From the NCBI GenBank assembly GCA_019096065.1, contig JAGUCH010000005.1, positions 2,852,001 through 2,916,000 on the forward strand: a stretch of 64,000 nt of DNA. Direction: 5' to 3'. Below, one piece after another: positions 25,101-37,100 of this stretch (position 1 is its first letter; every line of letters begins with the position of its first letter). Under the pieces are notes generated by a model. That model was not told the origin of the DNA. It ran no database searches and saw only the letters and a program-made list of their open reading frames with translations. The translations under genes and the position numbers were made by a program. Source of the DNA: Paracyclopina nana. Lineage: Eukaryota > Arthropoda > Copepoda > Cyclopoida > Cyclopettidae.

Positions 25101-28100
25101 GGTCAAAAAGTAAGACAAGCTGTGACTGCTATTTTTAAAAATAGGAAAAAAAGTTGCTATTAATTAAAAAAATACTCGACTTTGCATCAAAATAAAAATA
25201 ATAATTAAAAATCATTTGTCCCAGAAATTATACCCAAAGCTTGCCATAAATCGCGTTAGGTATTTTTTTTGGTCAACACGCAGCCTTAAATTAATTAGCT
25301 CAGAGGGAGTCTGTATTTTTTGACGTTTTTAATTCATTTCTCGCGAAATCAACTGGGTTGTTCAGGATAAGAACAATTATGGTCGTGTGCTTAAAGTGGG
25401 TGAGTTTTAACTCCTTTTTTTTATTTTCCAGTCGAATTTGATGAAGTAGAGCCGAGGCTGGAGGCTGCCAACATCAACATGGCTTCCTGCTCGGACGCAG
25501 TAGTCGACAGCGGAGTCGATAGCGAGGCCACCACACCTTCGAGCCCTGAAGATGATTCCCACGAGGAAGAAGTTGGCGGCAAGTCCAAAGATGAAGACAA
25601 CCAACTGTCTGATGAAATGGTCTTGGAAACGGCCGAGACTCTGCTGGCGTTGAGCGGCAAGAAGGCCAAAATGGCCGCCAACAAGATCCACGAGATAATT
25701 GATCGTCCCGACACCGCAGTGGTTATCCCTCAGCAGCCAGACATGTTTGAAGGTACGAGTTTTACATTTTCCGTTGCCGAGCATCATTTTAATGGAACAT
25801 TGAGTGTGCGTGGCGGCTCTGCGCTCTTTTATGCTCACTTTAAAGGGGGTTGTTTTACGAGCATCAGAAATTATTTGCATGTTGTCTAGCTCGTGATACA
25901 TCCTTGTTTTGCGAGGAGGACGCGCGAGTGCGACCAGGTTCCAATCTGTCTTATCTGAAACAAGAATCTTCTGGGGCTCTTCCATATTTCGTGATATTAC
26001 TATGCAGCATTAAAGCTGGCGAGGCCATAAACGGTCCGAATCCGGAGGATCTCCGACACTGCTTCCTATGGAATTTGTGTGCGGTACGGTGTCGATTAAT
26101 CTTAGCTGACCTCTGCGTGGACTGAACATGGCGGATCATTGGCACATCATGCCAAGTAGTCCTACTACTATTTATTGCAAAATGAGCCAGAAGAAAATCT
26201 GGACCATCATCATCATCATTTTTCGCAGTTTCCTTTTTCTTTTGGTTGCGTTCGATGTGGTGGTGGTAGAAAATGAGGACAAGGCTTCCTTAAAAACCTC
26301 CATCATCAGGAGGGTGCATATTCATCGCTCCACACCATGACCAAAAAAGTGAACATGGTAATCTGGTCTGAAAAGTCCAACAGCAGCAATAGAGGAGTTT
26401 TCTTTCAGTAGAGTGTGTGGCACCCCATATCCTGATCCTCTTTTTTGTCCTAGGATAAAAAATCTTCTTGATGGACGTGGACTTGTCATGGTAACTATAA
26501 GGGAGCTGGAAAATCTTCCTCTCTCTGCTGATGTTCTACGCCAAATGCGGACTAAAGACTGGCTTCCAATTACTTGAATATGCAAAAGTTTTCCTCCGTT
26601 TAGCCATTCACACTATACTTTTCATCACGTGACAACACGAGCGACAGCTAGCTAGAAAGAAACTTGGTAGATATGGCAACATGGCTGCGGCAAGCGTTGG
26701 CAGCCAGCCGCAAAGACAAATTGCGACGAGCCATGGGGTTGTAATTCATCATGACAAACGAAATTCTTCCATTTTCAGATATGAAATCTGTGCATAGCCA
26801 CTGGCTTGCTAGCTGCTGTTGTATATCCTCCTCTCTGTCTTGTTAAAAAATGCTCGAAAATCTGAAGGGCTCCCTTGGTGGCAGTTATTTTCGTTTGCAA
26901 GCAAGCCAGATAAGTACCTAGTTGACAGGGCTGGAATAATCTGTCAAAACTGTGCATTTGTCTTCCCAGACGCCTCACAGCAGTAAATAGCAGTGACTGT
27001 GCTGCTGCAGTCAATTTTCTTGCCATATAACTATACACATGCAATGCATAGGCACTGCTACTTGTAGAAAATATAGTAATGTTATGCAGGATTAAGTAGC
27101 CCCTTTGTCTCCCTCCGTCTTACTTCGTCTCCCTCTTGCTCCCACTCTGTCAAAGACAATTGTCCTGAGAGCAAAGAGCAACAACATTACACAGATCCTC
27201 TTCTGCTTTCACTTTTACCGTTGTACCAGTATATCTAGGGCCATTTGTTCATTGTTGCGGGACCAATGAATGCACAAGAAGAACAGGAAGATGAATAATG
27301 AGCCTCGCCCATAAATCATGATTGCATTAAAAAAGTACTAGTAGAACAACAAGAGTCCTTTGTCTCAACTTGTGCGCCAAGCTTTTACATTAAACTTTTC
27401 CTATGTAGGATTGCTGCTGCTGCTGTTGTTGTTGCAACAGCCAACAACCCTTGCATGCTTGCGGCTTTTCATGGCCAATTGCCTTCCATTTGTCTTTATC
27501 CTTCTCTCTCTCAAAGAGCATAATCCATTTGCCGGAGGATTCTTCAAAACCTATGTCAGGATTTGTTTATGACTATTGTCAATAAAACCAGATGCTCTTC
27601 CACAGCACAGGGGGAAGCTGGGCTGCAATTAAGTCTCGCTCAAACATGTCCCATCTATTAGCAGTTGGATGAAAATGGTAATTAGCTACCATGCGTTATC
27701 AAAGTTGAAGTTGTCGCTGGTGAGAGACTTTTCCCCATTGTGGCCCAGTGGATGATTTCCTCTCGAAAGCATATGATCATAAAGTCTAAGTAGCAAGCTG
27801 GCAGAATTTCCTGAAATTACTATAGTAGCTTTCTGTTGCAAGCAAAAGTTCAGGATATTGCTGCTGCGGTATTTAACGATTATGTGCGGTATATATATTG
27901 AACGACTCAATTTCTGTGCTGTGGACCCTTTTTGTGGCTGGCAAATCCCTTCTGATTGGATGTGATGTCTCCTCCGCCATAGTAACTCCAAATGCTGACC
28001 ATACAGTTCGTGCCACAGAATTCACCACGGGACTTGTCTTGTGGAGGCTCTTGAAATTGCCACGTACATCGTGTAATATGGCTCACGGATGAGTTGACTT

Positions 28101-31100
28101 TCAAATTCGTGATTTACTGCTGCAGTAGCATTAGTTTCTTAATGTCTTCGTCGTCGTTGTGGTTGCTGCTACAACCAACAAATGCTAGTTGGAGCTTTCA
28201 CATTCCAGTAAAAGTTGGTCAACGTAATCAACTTTCGGGTCGCCCGACCGGAAATTGCGGCCCCCTGTCAGATGTCGAAAAACAGGACTGGCTACTCTGT
28301 TGTTTTTATGGGGCTTAGGTTAAGTTAGGTAGCAGAGCAAAGATGATGTCCTCGTAAAAACGAGCTTTTATCTCGACTAGCTAGTTCGAAAAAGCCGTGG
28401 GTTCTTTACGAAAGAGCTTATATGATTCACTTGTATGGTTATATACTTTAGTGCCGCAATTTATTGCTTTCCATACACCATTTTGCGCCACTGCTTGCTG
28501 CTTGTGTCTCCCTAAAATATTAATAGCGACAAGGAGAACGCAATAATTGCTGATATAGTGCTGCATACGGCAACTAAGCTTTTGCGGCTGCACCACTTTG
28601 TCACACTGCTAACGAAATTCGTTCTTTCCCAGGAATTATTATGGCCGCCATAATTTTTATTGGGTCGTCGCTAATTTGGGCGTGGAGCTATTAGCGCTCT
28701 ATTTATGTAGCTAGGTGGCGGATGAGGATGCTTGTCTGGCTGGTCGGGAGGACAACTTTTGGATCCATGAATATGGGATGGAAGAAGTAGTTTGTAAAGT
28801 TGCTCAGTCGTTCGTGCATATTGCCATCTGAAATTGCTCCACATTTGCCAACTTATACCAGTGCAGCTAGCATTGTACTAGAACTAGTTATGTAGTAGCC
28901 ATTTACCAGTGGCTGTTCAAGTGGCCAATTCTTTGCGATCGAGCTGTCAATGAAAAAGGTGGGTGCAAAGGAGAGGGCATGAAAATTTCATGAGACGTGG
29001 TGTGAAAATCCAGGAAGACAGGTCTGAAAAGGTCCCTTGGGAGTTGTTGGCAGAGGAACACGGTGTGGGATCGACTGCTTTCTCAATTTTACTACAGAGC
29101 TCACGATGATGATGATGATGCTTTTGAAATGTAAACACGGCGATGATATTCTGTTTGGTGGGGAGCTGCCGAGAATCTGGGAGCGACGTTGGAATTGTCT
29201 TTCGAGCATGAAAAATGGATTTTGGATGGATGCCCAAAACCTGCGCCTGTGTCTGTCATAAAATGGCCAACAACGGAAATACCTGAATACTACTTCACTT
29301 TATAATATCCTGGAGTGTGTGTGTGGGTATATACAGTTTTTTTTATGGCGTGCGACTGTTCCAAACAGCCAACCATCACACATCACAGCCTTGACAAAAC
29401 TCTCTCTTATTATTGGATGGACAAGCTCGAGAGAAGAAGGATGCCAAAAAGGGGAGCCAGCCGCAAATTATTCTACTGCTACTGAACTGGTTAGCAAAGT
29501 CGCAATGTACATAAAAAAGATCGCCCAGTGTCCTTGCGAAACTGGCTGCAGTTTTCGCAATCACGTGATGTGCGCTACAAGAGATAGCTTCATTGACAGC
29601 AGCAGCCAAGAAATACAGTTTGCGTAAGATTTATCCGAGCGACATTGGGTTCCTGCTGTGCAAAGTTAGCTCAGACTTTGGAGCAAAGAGTTGCTGACAT
29701 GTCAGTGTGAGGAAATGGCGTTAAATTTTCGCAGCTTGGTACTGCGAGCAAAAAAGGCCAAGAAGATCCATAAATTGCTTCATGAGGTGCGAAGGTTTCA
29801 CTCGATCCATGCAAGTGGAAAATAATGCCAAGAGGTGATGTTGCGGGGCTGAACATAATCCACGCTCTGTTGGCTTGCAGCAGCAGCAGCATTACCCTTT
29901 TAAACTTGAAGTGCATGGTTGGGAATTTTTTACTCTACCTTGTCTCATTCTGGTCCTATCCGAGCTAGCAAAGTAAAGTGTGTGTGACCTGGATGCTGAA
30001 ACCTCTGCAACGTCCTCTGCATTGGCCTCGCGGCCTCCAAGGTAGAAAGAAGCTCGATTCACCGTGGCTCTGAGGAGCAATAAGGACCGAGTGTTCCTAT
30101 AGTACTGCAGCAGAGCTTGCTTCGTGACTTGGCCACGGCTCAACCTCGATTGCAGCCACCAGTGTGTCACGTGAGTGTATGTATGCCATGCTCGACCTTT
30201 CTAACCGGTGAGTGCATGGCTGGTCAGCCCCTTTTATGGCTTTTGCAATCAGGCTCGATATTGGTCGGAAAGGGGGTCACCAGATAGAATACGGATGACA
30301 GTTGCCCAAAATGCCTGCGTTCGTGCCTGCTTACACCTCAAGATATTTTACCTGTGATTCGCCATCGCATAAAACCGCACATAAAGCCCCATCACTGCAC
30401 CTTAATCCAAAGGCAAGATGGAGGAAAAGAAAAAGGGGTTTATTTCAAGATTCTGTGAAGAGAAGAAAAAATGAATGTATCGTCGTCACCACGCCCCATG
30501 CCCGCTGGGACAAAAGTGGCCTAGACTCACAAAGACGTAGAAGACGGAGGAAAACTGGATTTTATTGCCACACTGACGATATGATGATACACACACTATT
30601 TGGCGGGGGGGAAATGGCCATATACACTTTGGCAGGTTCCGCGTTATATCTTCCTTCCTAGGCGTATGGATTTTGCTTGTTCCTCCTCCGCCGAAAAGAA
30701 TAATTTTACTATATCCCAAAGTTTGGGCCCGCAATTGGGCGTGAGAAATGAAGGCAAGGGGTATAAAAAGAGAGGGCTTCAATGCCGGCTTTATTGGCAA
30801 GGTGAGGAGTCCCAAGAGAGCTTTCCACTTCCCAAGAGGAGCCACATTGCGTTGGCAGCCATCTCAACCTGAAAGAGCCAATATATTCACCTCTTGAGTG
30901 CCAGCAGTAGACTTGAGTTTGCAGAAGCAGGAAGGGAGGCAGGCAGGTGGGATAATGGCATTATTTCACATAGCTTTTCCTTCTAGCCTCACGTGTTCAT
31001 GCTCCTTGAGTAGTTCTATTAATTTTTCAGCCTCGTGTGTAGCTAAGTAGAAGATATCCAAGAAGGTTTGCCTCAATCACGAGTGATTTCCCCTATCATG

Positions 31101-34100
31101 GAAGAAGCTGCTCGTTTGCTGTATGTATAAAGTTAGTTCTAGCACTAAGTTTTATTAGCATGCTAGCTCAGTTGAAGTAGAGGCAATAACGCAAACAATG
31201 GCTCCTTTTAATTCTTGGAATCCTGATTGAAGTAGGGAAATTGGAGTCGTCGTTTTTATATTGCTCAATTACTGTAATCCCATCTAGTAGTTGCTGCTGG
31301 CGTGAACAAGCCAACAACTAGGCAAGGAGGAATGGACGCAAATAGGGGAGAGATGCGGTAAAAATTTCGAGCCTCTTCTCATCGTAAAAGAAAGGGAGCA
31401 TTTTACTACTGCTATATCTGCTTGCTGCGATCTTACGTATACTACTACATTCCAGAATGCGTGAGCTTTAGAAGTAGAGAATCAATTTGTTTTTGCATGA
31501 TATTGGGACTGGGCGTGACAATCCCTATAGCCAATTTAGAAGCCGTGCTTTCTAAATTGCTTTTCCTCCTTAAAAAGGAGAATAAGGGCTTTATCTGTTA
31601 CTGCCGCATACCAACTATAGCTGTAGCGGCATAAGAGTCAGGTGCTCCCAGTAGGATCCAGTCGGGCCCCATTTACTTATCATCCTCTTCATCATCATCG
31701 TGAGAAGCCACCAGAAGTAATCTAATCCTGTAGCACTATGGGGACACCGCACTCTCAGAAATCCCTCTTTTTTGATGATCGCCCATAAAAAGGGCCAAGA
31801 GCCAGCAGCTAAGCAATTGTGCTGACTTGACTCAGTTCTGTAGAAGAAACTTTTCGCAGGAATTAAGCCCTCCATGGTTTGACTGGTATATCCACCTTTC
31901 TCCTGGGCTAAAGTGCTTTCACTCATTGCGTTTCAATCTCCTGCTGCTGCTGCTGGAGGAGGAGCATGAAGATCTGGTTTCTTGCCTGCATTTAGATCAA
32001 TTTTCGTGCCTTATAGGATTGTATACACTATGTATGTACGGCCGGAAAAGGAGAAAAAAGCTTTGTATTTAGCCCTGGGACATGCGTACTTTAGGCCGCT
32101 TATTTATTATGCCCAACTAGATAAACGACCCTGTTGGCCAACTGCACACGCAGCTGAAATATGTGATGTCTCATAATAATTGTCAAAGCTATACCTGCTC
32201 CAAGCGGTCCGACACGAAAGATAACAAAGCCTCATAAAGTTTCTCCGGAGCATCTTAATTGTCTACCTTGTCCGCTTTAATGACTCAGCTGTGGAATATT
32301 CGGCGATCGTTAAGATCGTTCTTTATGGGGTGCTATGCTAGCCTCAATTTATTGAACCTGGCGTGACACGATTATTTGGATACTACTGCTGTTTTGTTGT
32401 TCCCTAGTGCGCATCTGCATTTAAAAAGCTGATTTTTCGGGCCTAGTCTGACGTTTATTGAGGACTGTGCAAAATAATGAAGGTTCCTTAATTAAGCTGG
32501 CGCGTATTTTAATTCTCAGCTTGACCTTAAGTGCGAATTCCCGTAGATGTTGCTGCATCATTTTGCTCTAATCTCAGCCACATTTCTGAAAGTAGTAAGC
32601 CCTCATTTGGCAGTGCTTTCTTATTCACGTCATTGCGCTAAATTGCTACAAGGCCTTAATTACAATCCTGCCTTAATAATGGGTGATCGCGTACTTGAGT
32701 CATTAAAGATATGCAGTAGAGCTGGTCCGTGGTGCTGTAATTGCATAATACATCCTTGGTGCTCGGTGAAGCCTGTGAAAAATCTTCACAGCAGCTATAC
32801 TATGTAAAAGTAGTTGTTAATATTCCTGGAGTATGAAGAGCTGTTATGTGTGTGTAGGGTTTTGCCGCATATACAGCTAGCATCTGGGTATGCATGTTAA
32901 TGAGGGCAGCTGACGGGCATTATGCGTATTCAATGATGTATATGATCGTCGATATCAAACTGTGTCCTGATTGTCCTGCATGGACTTAATGTACCTTGCA
33001 GAGCGGAGCTCCCGCTGCGTCGCAGAGCGATTATTATCATTGATCATCAGCCTGGTTTCATGCCAAGGTGCACAATGACGCGGTAATTGAATCAAGAAAA
33101 TTGTCGTCGACTAGTGTCAAAGCAGCAAAAGCCAGCCAGCAGCCAAGTAAAGCTTACAATGGAAGAAAGGAGAACCAGGGCTTTCACATGCAAAGTGAAT
33201 TACCTCTACTTTACCTAACACAAAACTTTTTCAATGGCCCGTCGTTGACAACGGCTAAAAAATGGGGCACTAGCCTTAACGGTTGCAAAGCCTTTTTTGG
33301 GAGCAAGTTGAAAAGATCTGATTTCTTTACTATCGATTTCCTAATTGTGCTTCTCAATAACCTGTTCAGCTTTTTCTTTTTGGGGGGATTGCGTGAAGTG
33401 CACTCCAACTTGGCATTACTTTGAAGGGAGGAGAAATAAAAAAAAGCCAGATGGATACTCTTGGCTCTTTTTGTCCGTGTATACCTTAGCCTGGCTATTG
33501 AGAAAACTTTGGGTTTCATACATGAGTGGTCGGGAATAAAAAAGTATCCCAGGTCTTGAGGGCGTGTTCTGTCATATGCACGGATTATTCCTCGAGGCCC
33601 ACAGTCGACAAAAATAGCCCATCACTTGCAGCTATGTATCGCGCACAATCCTGAATACATCCGAAGATTTATTGGCTAAAAAGGTGGTTAATGAAAGTCG
33701 GTGGTCAAAGCAATATCCTGCCTGGTAGGAAGGTGATGATGCTTTCTTTCTCTGACTCTAGGTAGGTCCTAAGGCTTTCTAACCTCGTACGTACGTGTAC
33801 CCTCTCTTTGCTGAGAGGTTAGGAAAGGTGTAGCAGCAAAAACAAAAGCTAATGCATCCAAGTGGCACAATGGGCGATTTTGGGCGAAAATGGCTTATCC
33901 TCTCATTGCAGTAGAATAATCCCCCATTCTCCAAAAGAAGGACCTAAGCAGAGATTAATTGGGAGTGCATAAAAGAAGCATCTTCTAAAATCTCCAAACC
34001 GTTTGAATCACGATCTTTCGTAGTATATGAAGAGCAGCTAGCACTCACATAGTAGGCTGCTTTTCAATTAGAAACCGTGGAAGTGGAAGAAGGAAATGAG

Positions 34101-37100
34101 CGCGATCCCAAGTCAATCAAGGGGATTGGTAGTAGTCGTTGTCGTACGTACCTTCGGTCATTCCACTATATAAGTTGGCTCGCGGAGGGAAAATTTCAGG
34201 AGGCACTTTGGCAAGGTCCTTGGCCACCATATCCATCTCGTAGATCTGAATTTGTCGTCCAAGTTTGACCCAATGTTGGCACGCCTGATTTCTGATATCT
34301 TTCAATTACGAGAAATCAATCTGCTGGAAAGCGGATCGAAAAGGTTCAATAATCACCAAGAAAGCTGGCGCTGAAAGAGATGTTGAAAGCTAGCGTACGC
34401 TCGGAAAACCGAGCATTGGAGGCAAAAAAGTGAATCGTCGCTTTTTATCGCTTTCCTGTCCGTCCTGCACTTTTCCAGATCGGATCGCGCGGCATACGTC
34501 GTGAAATGTGCTCAGCACGGGGAGAAAGATGGTACCAAAGTCATTAATCCGATTTTTTGCTTCAAACCACTTTACTACACACCTATTAGTAAGATCCATC
34601 ACTCGAGGGTGAGTGTGAGTAGTACTTTATCAGAGGCCATTGGAGGGCGGTAATTGAGGCCATTTATGCCGGCCTCCACATCTAAATGACCGTTTTCCTA
34701 TCTACACACCAGACATGTTGAAGATTCCGAAAAGCACTATGAGGACGGCCCATACGAAAAAACCCAATTTTACCGTCAGAAGATCGCTTTAAATATGGCG
34801 TTGAGTACGAGCTCACTTCTCACCGACGATGCTTTCTGGGAGTATATATCCATGTCTGGTTTGAATGAACGCTGCCTGAGGCCACGAACGTTATATGAAC
34901 CGAGCAGTAGCAGCAGCAGCAGCCTCGCGAAAGGCAATTTGGGTCATGCTTTGCATTGCTGCCGTCATTCGGTGAGAATGTTGCCCCGTAAAAAGGCAAC
35001 TTTTTTCATCCGAAAAAATTGCGCGATGGTATCGTCGTCATCGCAGAAGAAGAAGCAGCGGCTACTCGCATTGTGGTACGTGCTTGTCGCTTTTTAGCTC
35101 CAGCTGCGAAAATGGCGCAATGAACAACACTGTGTATAAGCATGGCACTGCAAGAGCCTCACGTGCAAAAATAAAATAGTGCTGCTCTTGGAGGAGAAAT
35201 TTTCTGCTGGCCAAGGAGATCGTGGACTCTCTTATCATGCGACTGCCACTGCTATAAAACTACTTTCCGTTCCAAACGGCCTCAGGAAAGAACCATTTCC
35301 AGGCGCTATTGTTTTAGCTTCTAAGATAGCAGCAGCAGCCTCCTCAGGTCTCGTTTGAATACAAATTAGCTCGACAAAGAAGGAGTTTCCCCGCGCTTTT
35401 ATTCAGCCCATGAAAACTTGTCATAAAGCGAAAGCTGGGTGGGCTGAGAGAGCAGCCCAAAACTTATTCTCACCTTTTTACAGCCTCTCCTTCGCCTCTC
35501 TCTCTCTCCTTGCATTGTCGGAAATCTGAAGCAGCTTTATCAGTCAACTTCTCGGGCATTTAGCTCAGGTGTCTTTGTAGAGCTACGAGACATTTCAAAG
35601 CGATAAATTGTGTTGCAGTTTTGCACCAACAACTCGCCTTACTTCACTTTACGAGGGGACAAGGATCGTCGTACTTGCAAGATTTGAAGGGGAGAAGGCA
35701 AAAAGAGAAAAGGCTGGAAAAGAAAAACACCACCCCGAGATTAATACGCGTGGGGAAAAATATAATTTGGTGGACGCTTTTTTGCGAGCACCTATATCAT
35801 TTCCAACAGTGTATTTCAAAGGAAAAAGCAGTTGTGCCTTGGCAGCTAGGTACAATTATTCGATCTCTTGCTGCGACGAAGAACAAAGTTGTTAGAGAAG
35901 AAACTTTCCTATTTTAAAGGCTTGACGAAGTTCAGGTCTCTTTATAAGCTGATCAGGAGCTCTGTTGATGAAGATCCAGACCTTTTTCACAGGTCTTCTT
36001 CATTATACGTCAAAATTCTCTTGTCGCATGTCGGTATGTGTCATGATTTTCTGAATGAAGAACATATATATGATAACAATCCTGGGCGTTTATAGCGCGC
36101 AGCGCTCGCATTTTCTATCCAGCGCAGCAGTCCGCAAGCCTCTCTCTGCATTTACCTTGCTACATAATACTATAATAGACTTTTCTGAGCTAGTACTACA
36201 ACAGCCGACTTTTATGATTGCAGCAGACAAAAGCATCGTCCTCCCGAATAAGAAGAAGAAGGCGCCAGCCAACAAAGTAGTTCTCGAAAATGAAGAGATG
36301 GTGGAAACGGAGGAGCTGATGACTGCTGAGAACGAGGAGCACAAACCTGTTGTAAGTCATGATCTAGTATAGTAGCTTCCTCACCTGTCATAGTTTGTCG
36401 GTGTCGAGTGTCCAAACAGTTGTAAGATTTCATATGTGCTATACGTTGAGTAGTACCTGAATCAATGTATAAAAAGCTGTCAGATTTTGCGGCTAGAGTT
36501 ACCTTTTTTGCCACTTGCTCTTATCGTTGAGGCGAATCAAGTTTTCAGTGTACTATATACATATTTATTTGCACTCGACAGCAGCAGCAACATCGACGAC
36601 GACACTCTCACCTGTCGCCTGAAACCGTATACTACGCCCCCCTGGATGTACTACTATAGCAGTACAGCACACCTTTAAGGCTTTATCTAAAGCCCTACTA
36701 GTTCATTTTTGTCGTCACCGGGGTTTCACTCTAGAAGTATATGTAATTTAGTTGTTCTTTTCGTTGCAGCGGTGCAAGGTGTGCAAGAAGAACTTTGCCA
36801 ACGTTTATAGGCTGCAACGTCACATGATCTCCCACGACGAATCCGCCGTCCTCAGGCGTTTCAAATGTGCCGATTGCGGAAAGGCTTTCAAATTCAAGCA
36901 TCACCTCAAGGTACGTAAATCATGTACTACATTTCAAGAAATGAGAAGTAGTTTTTCGAAAGCCAGCTTATCAACTTGACCCACTCAATTAGGAGACTGC
37001 TTCAGCGAACGTGCTCATGCCCATAGCTCTCTATTTGCTGAGCAGGCCAAAACAATAGCTGAATAAATAGGAAAAGGCTGACTTTGCTGGCAGCCTAATG

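Larger units (their letters stand above)
8399..25431 (+). other. zfh1: zfh1 intron 1 (17 kb)
   Basis: GT at 8399, AG at 25430-25431 after a TTTTTTTATTTTCC tract. It contains a 720-bp MITE (15863-16582), a (CAG)15 tract (22133-22177), an E-box cluster (17285-17305), and short GTC and ACG triplet runs near 17790 and 8780. No exon with domain support was found, though further promoters or non-coding first exons may be present, as in other zfh1/ZEB genes. Confidence 0.75.

Noticed and set aside
25407-25985. 192-codon minus-strand frame
   Set aside because: It is antisense to zfh1 exon 2 and its donor, which has phase-matched splice sites and ZEB-like context. The minus frame is a codon-composition shadow.
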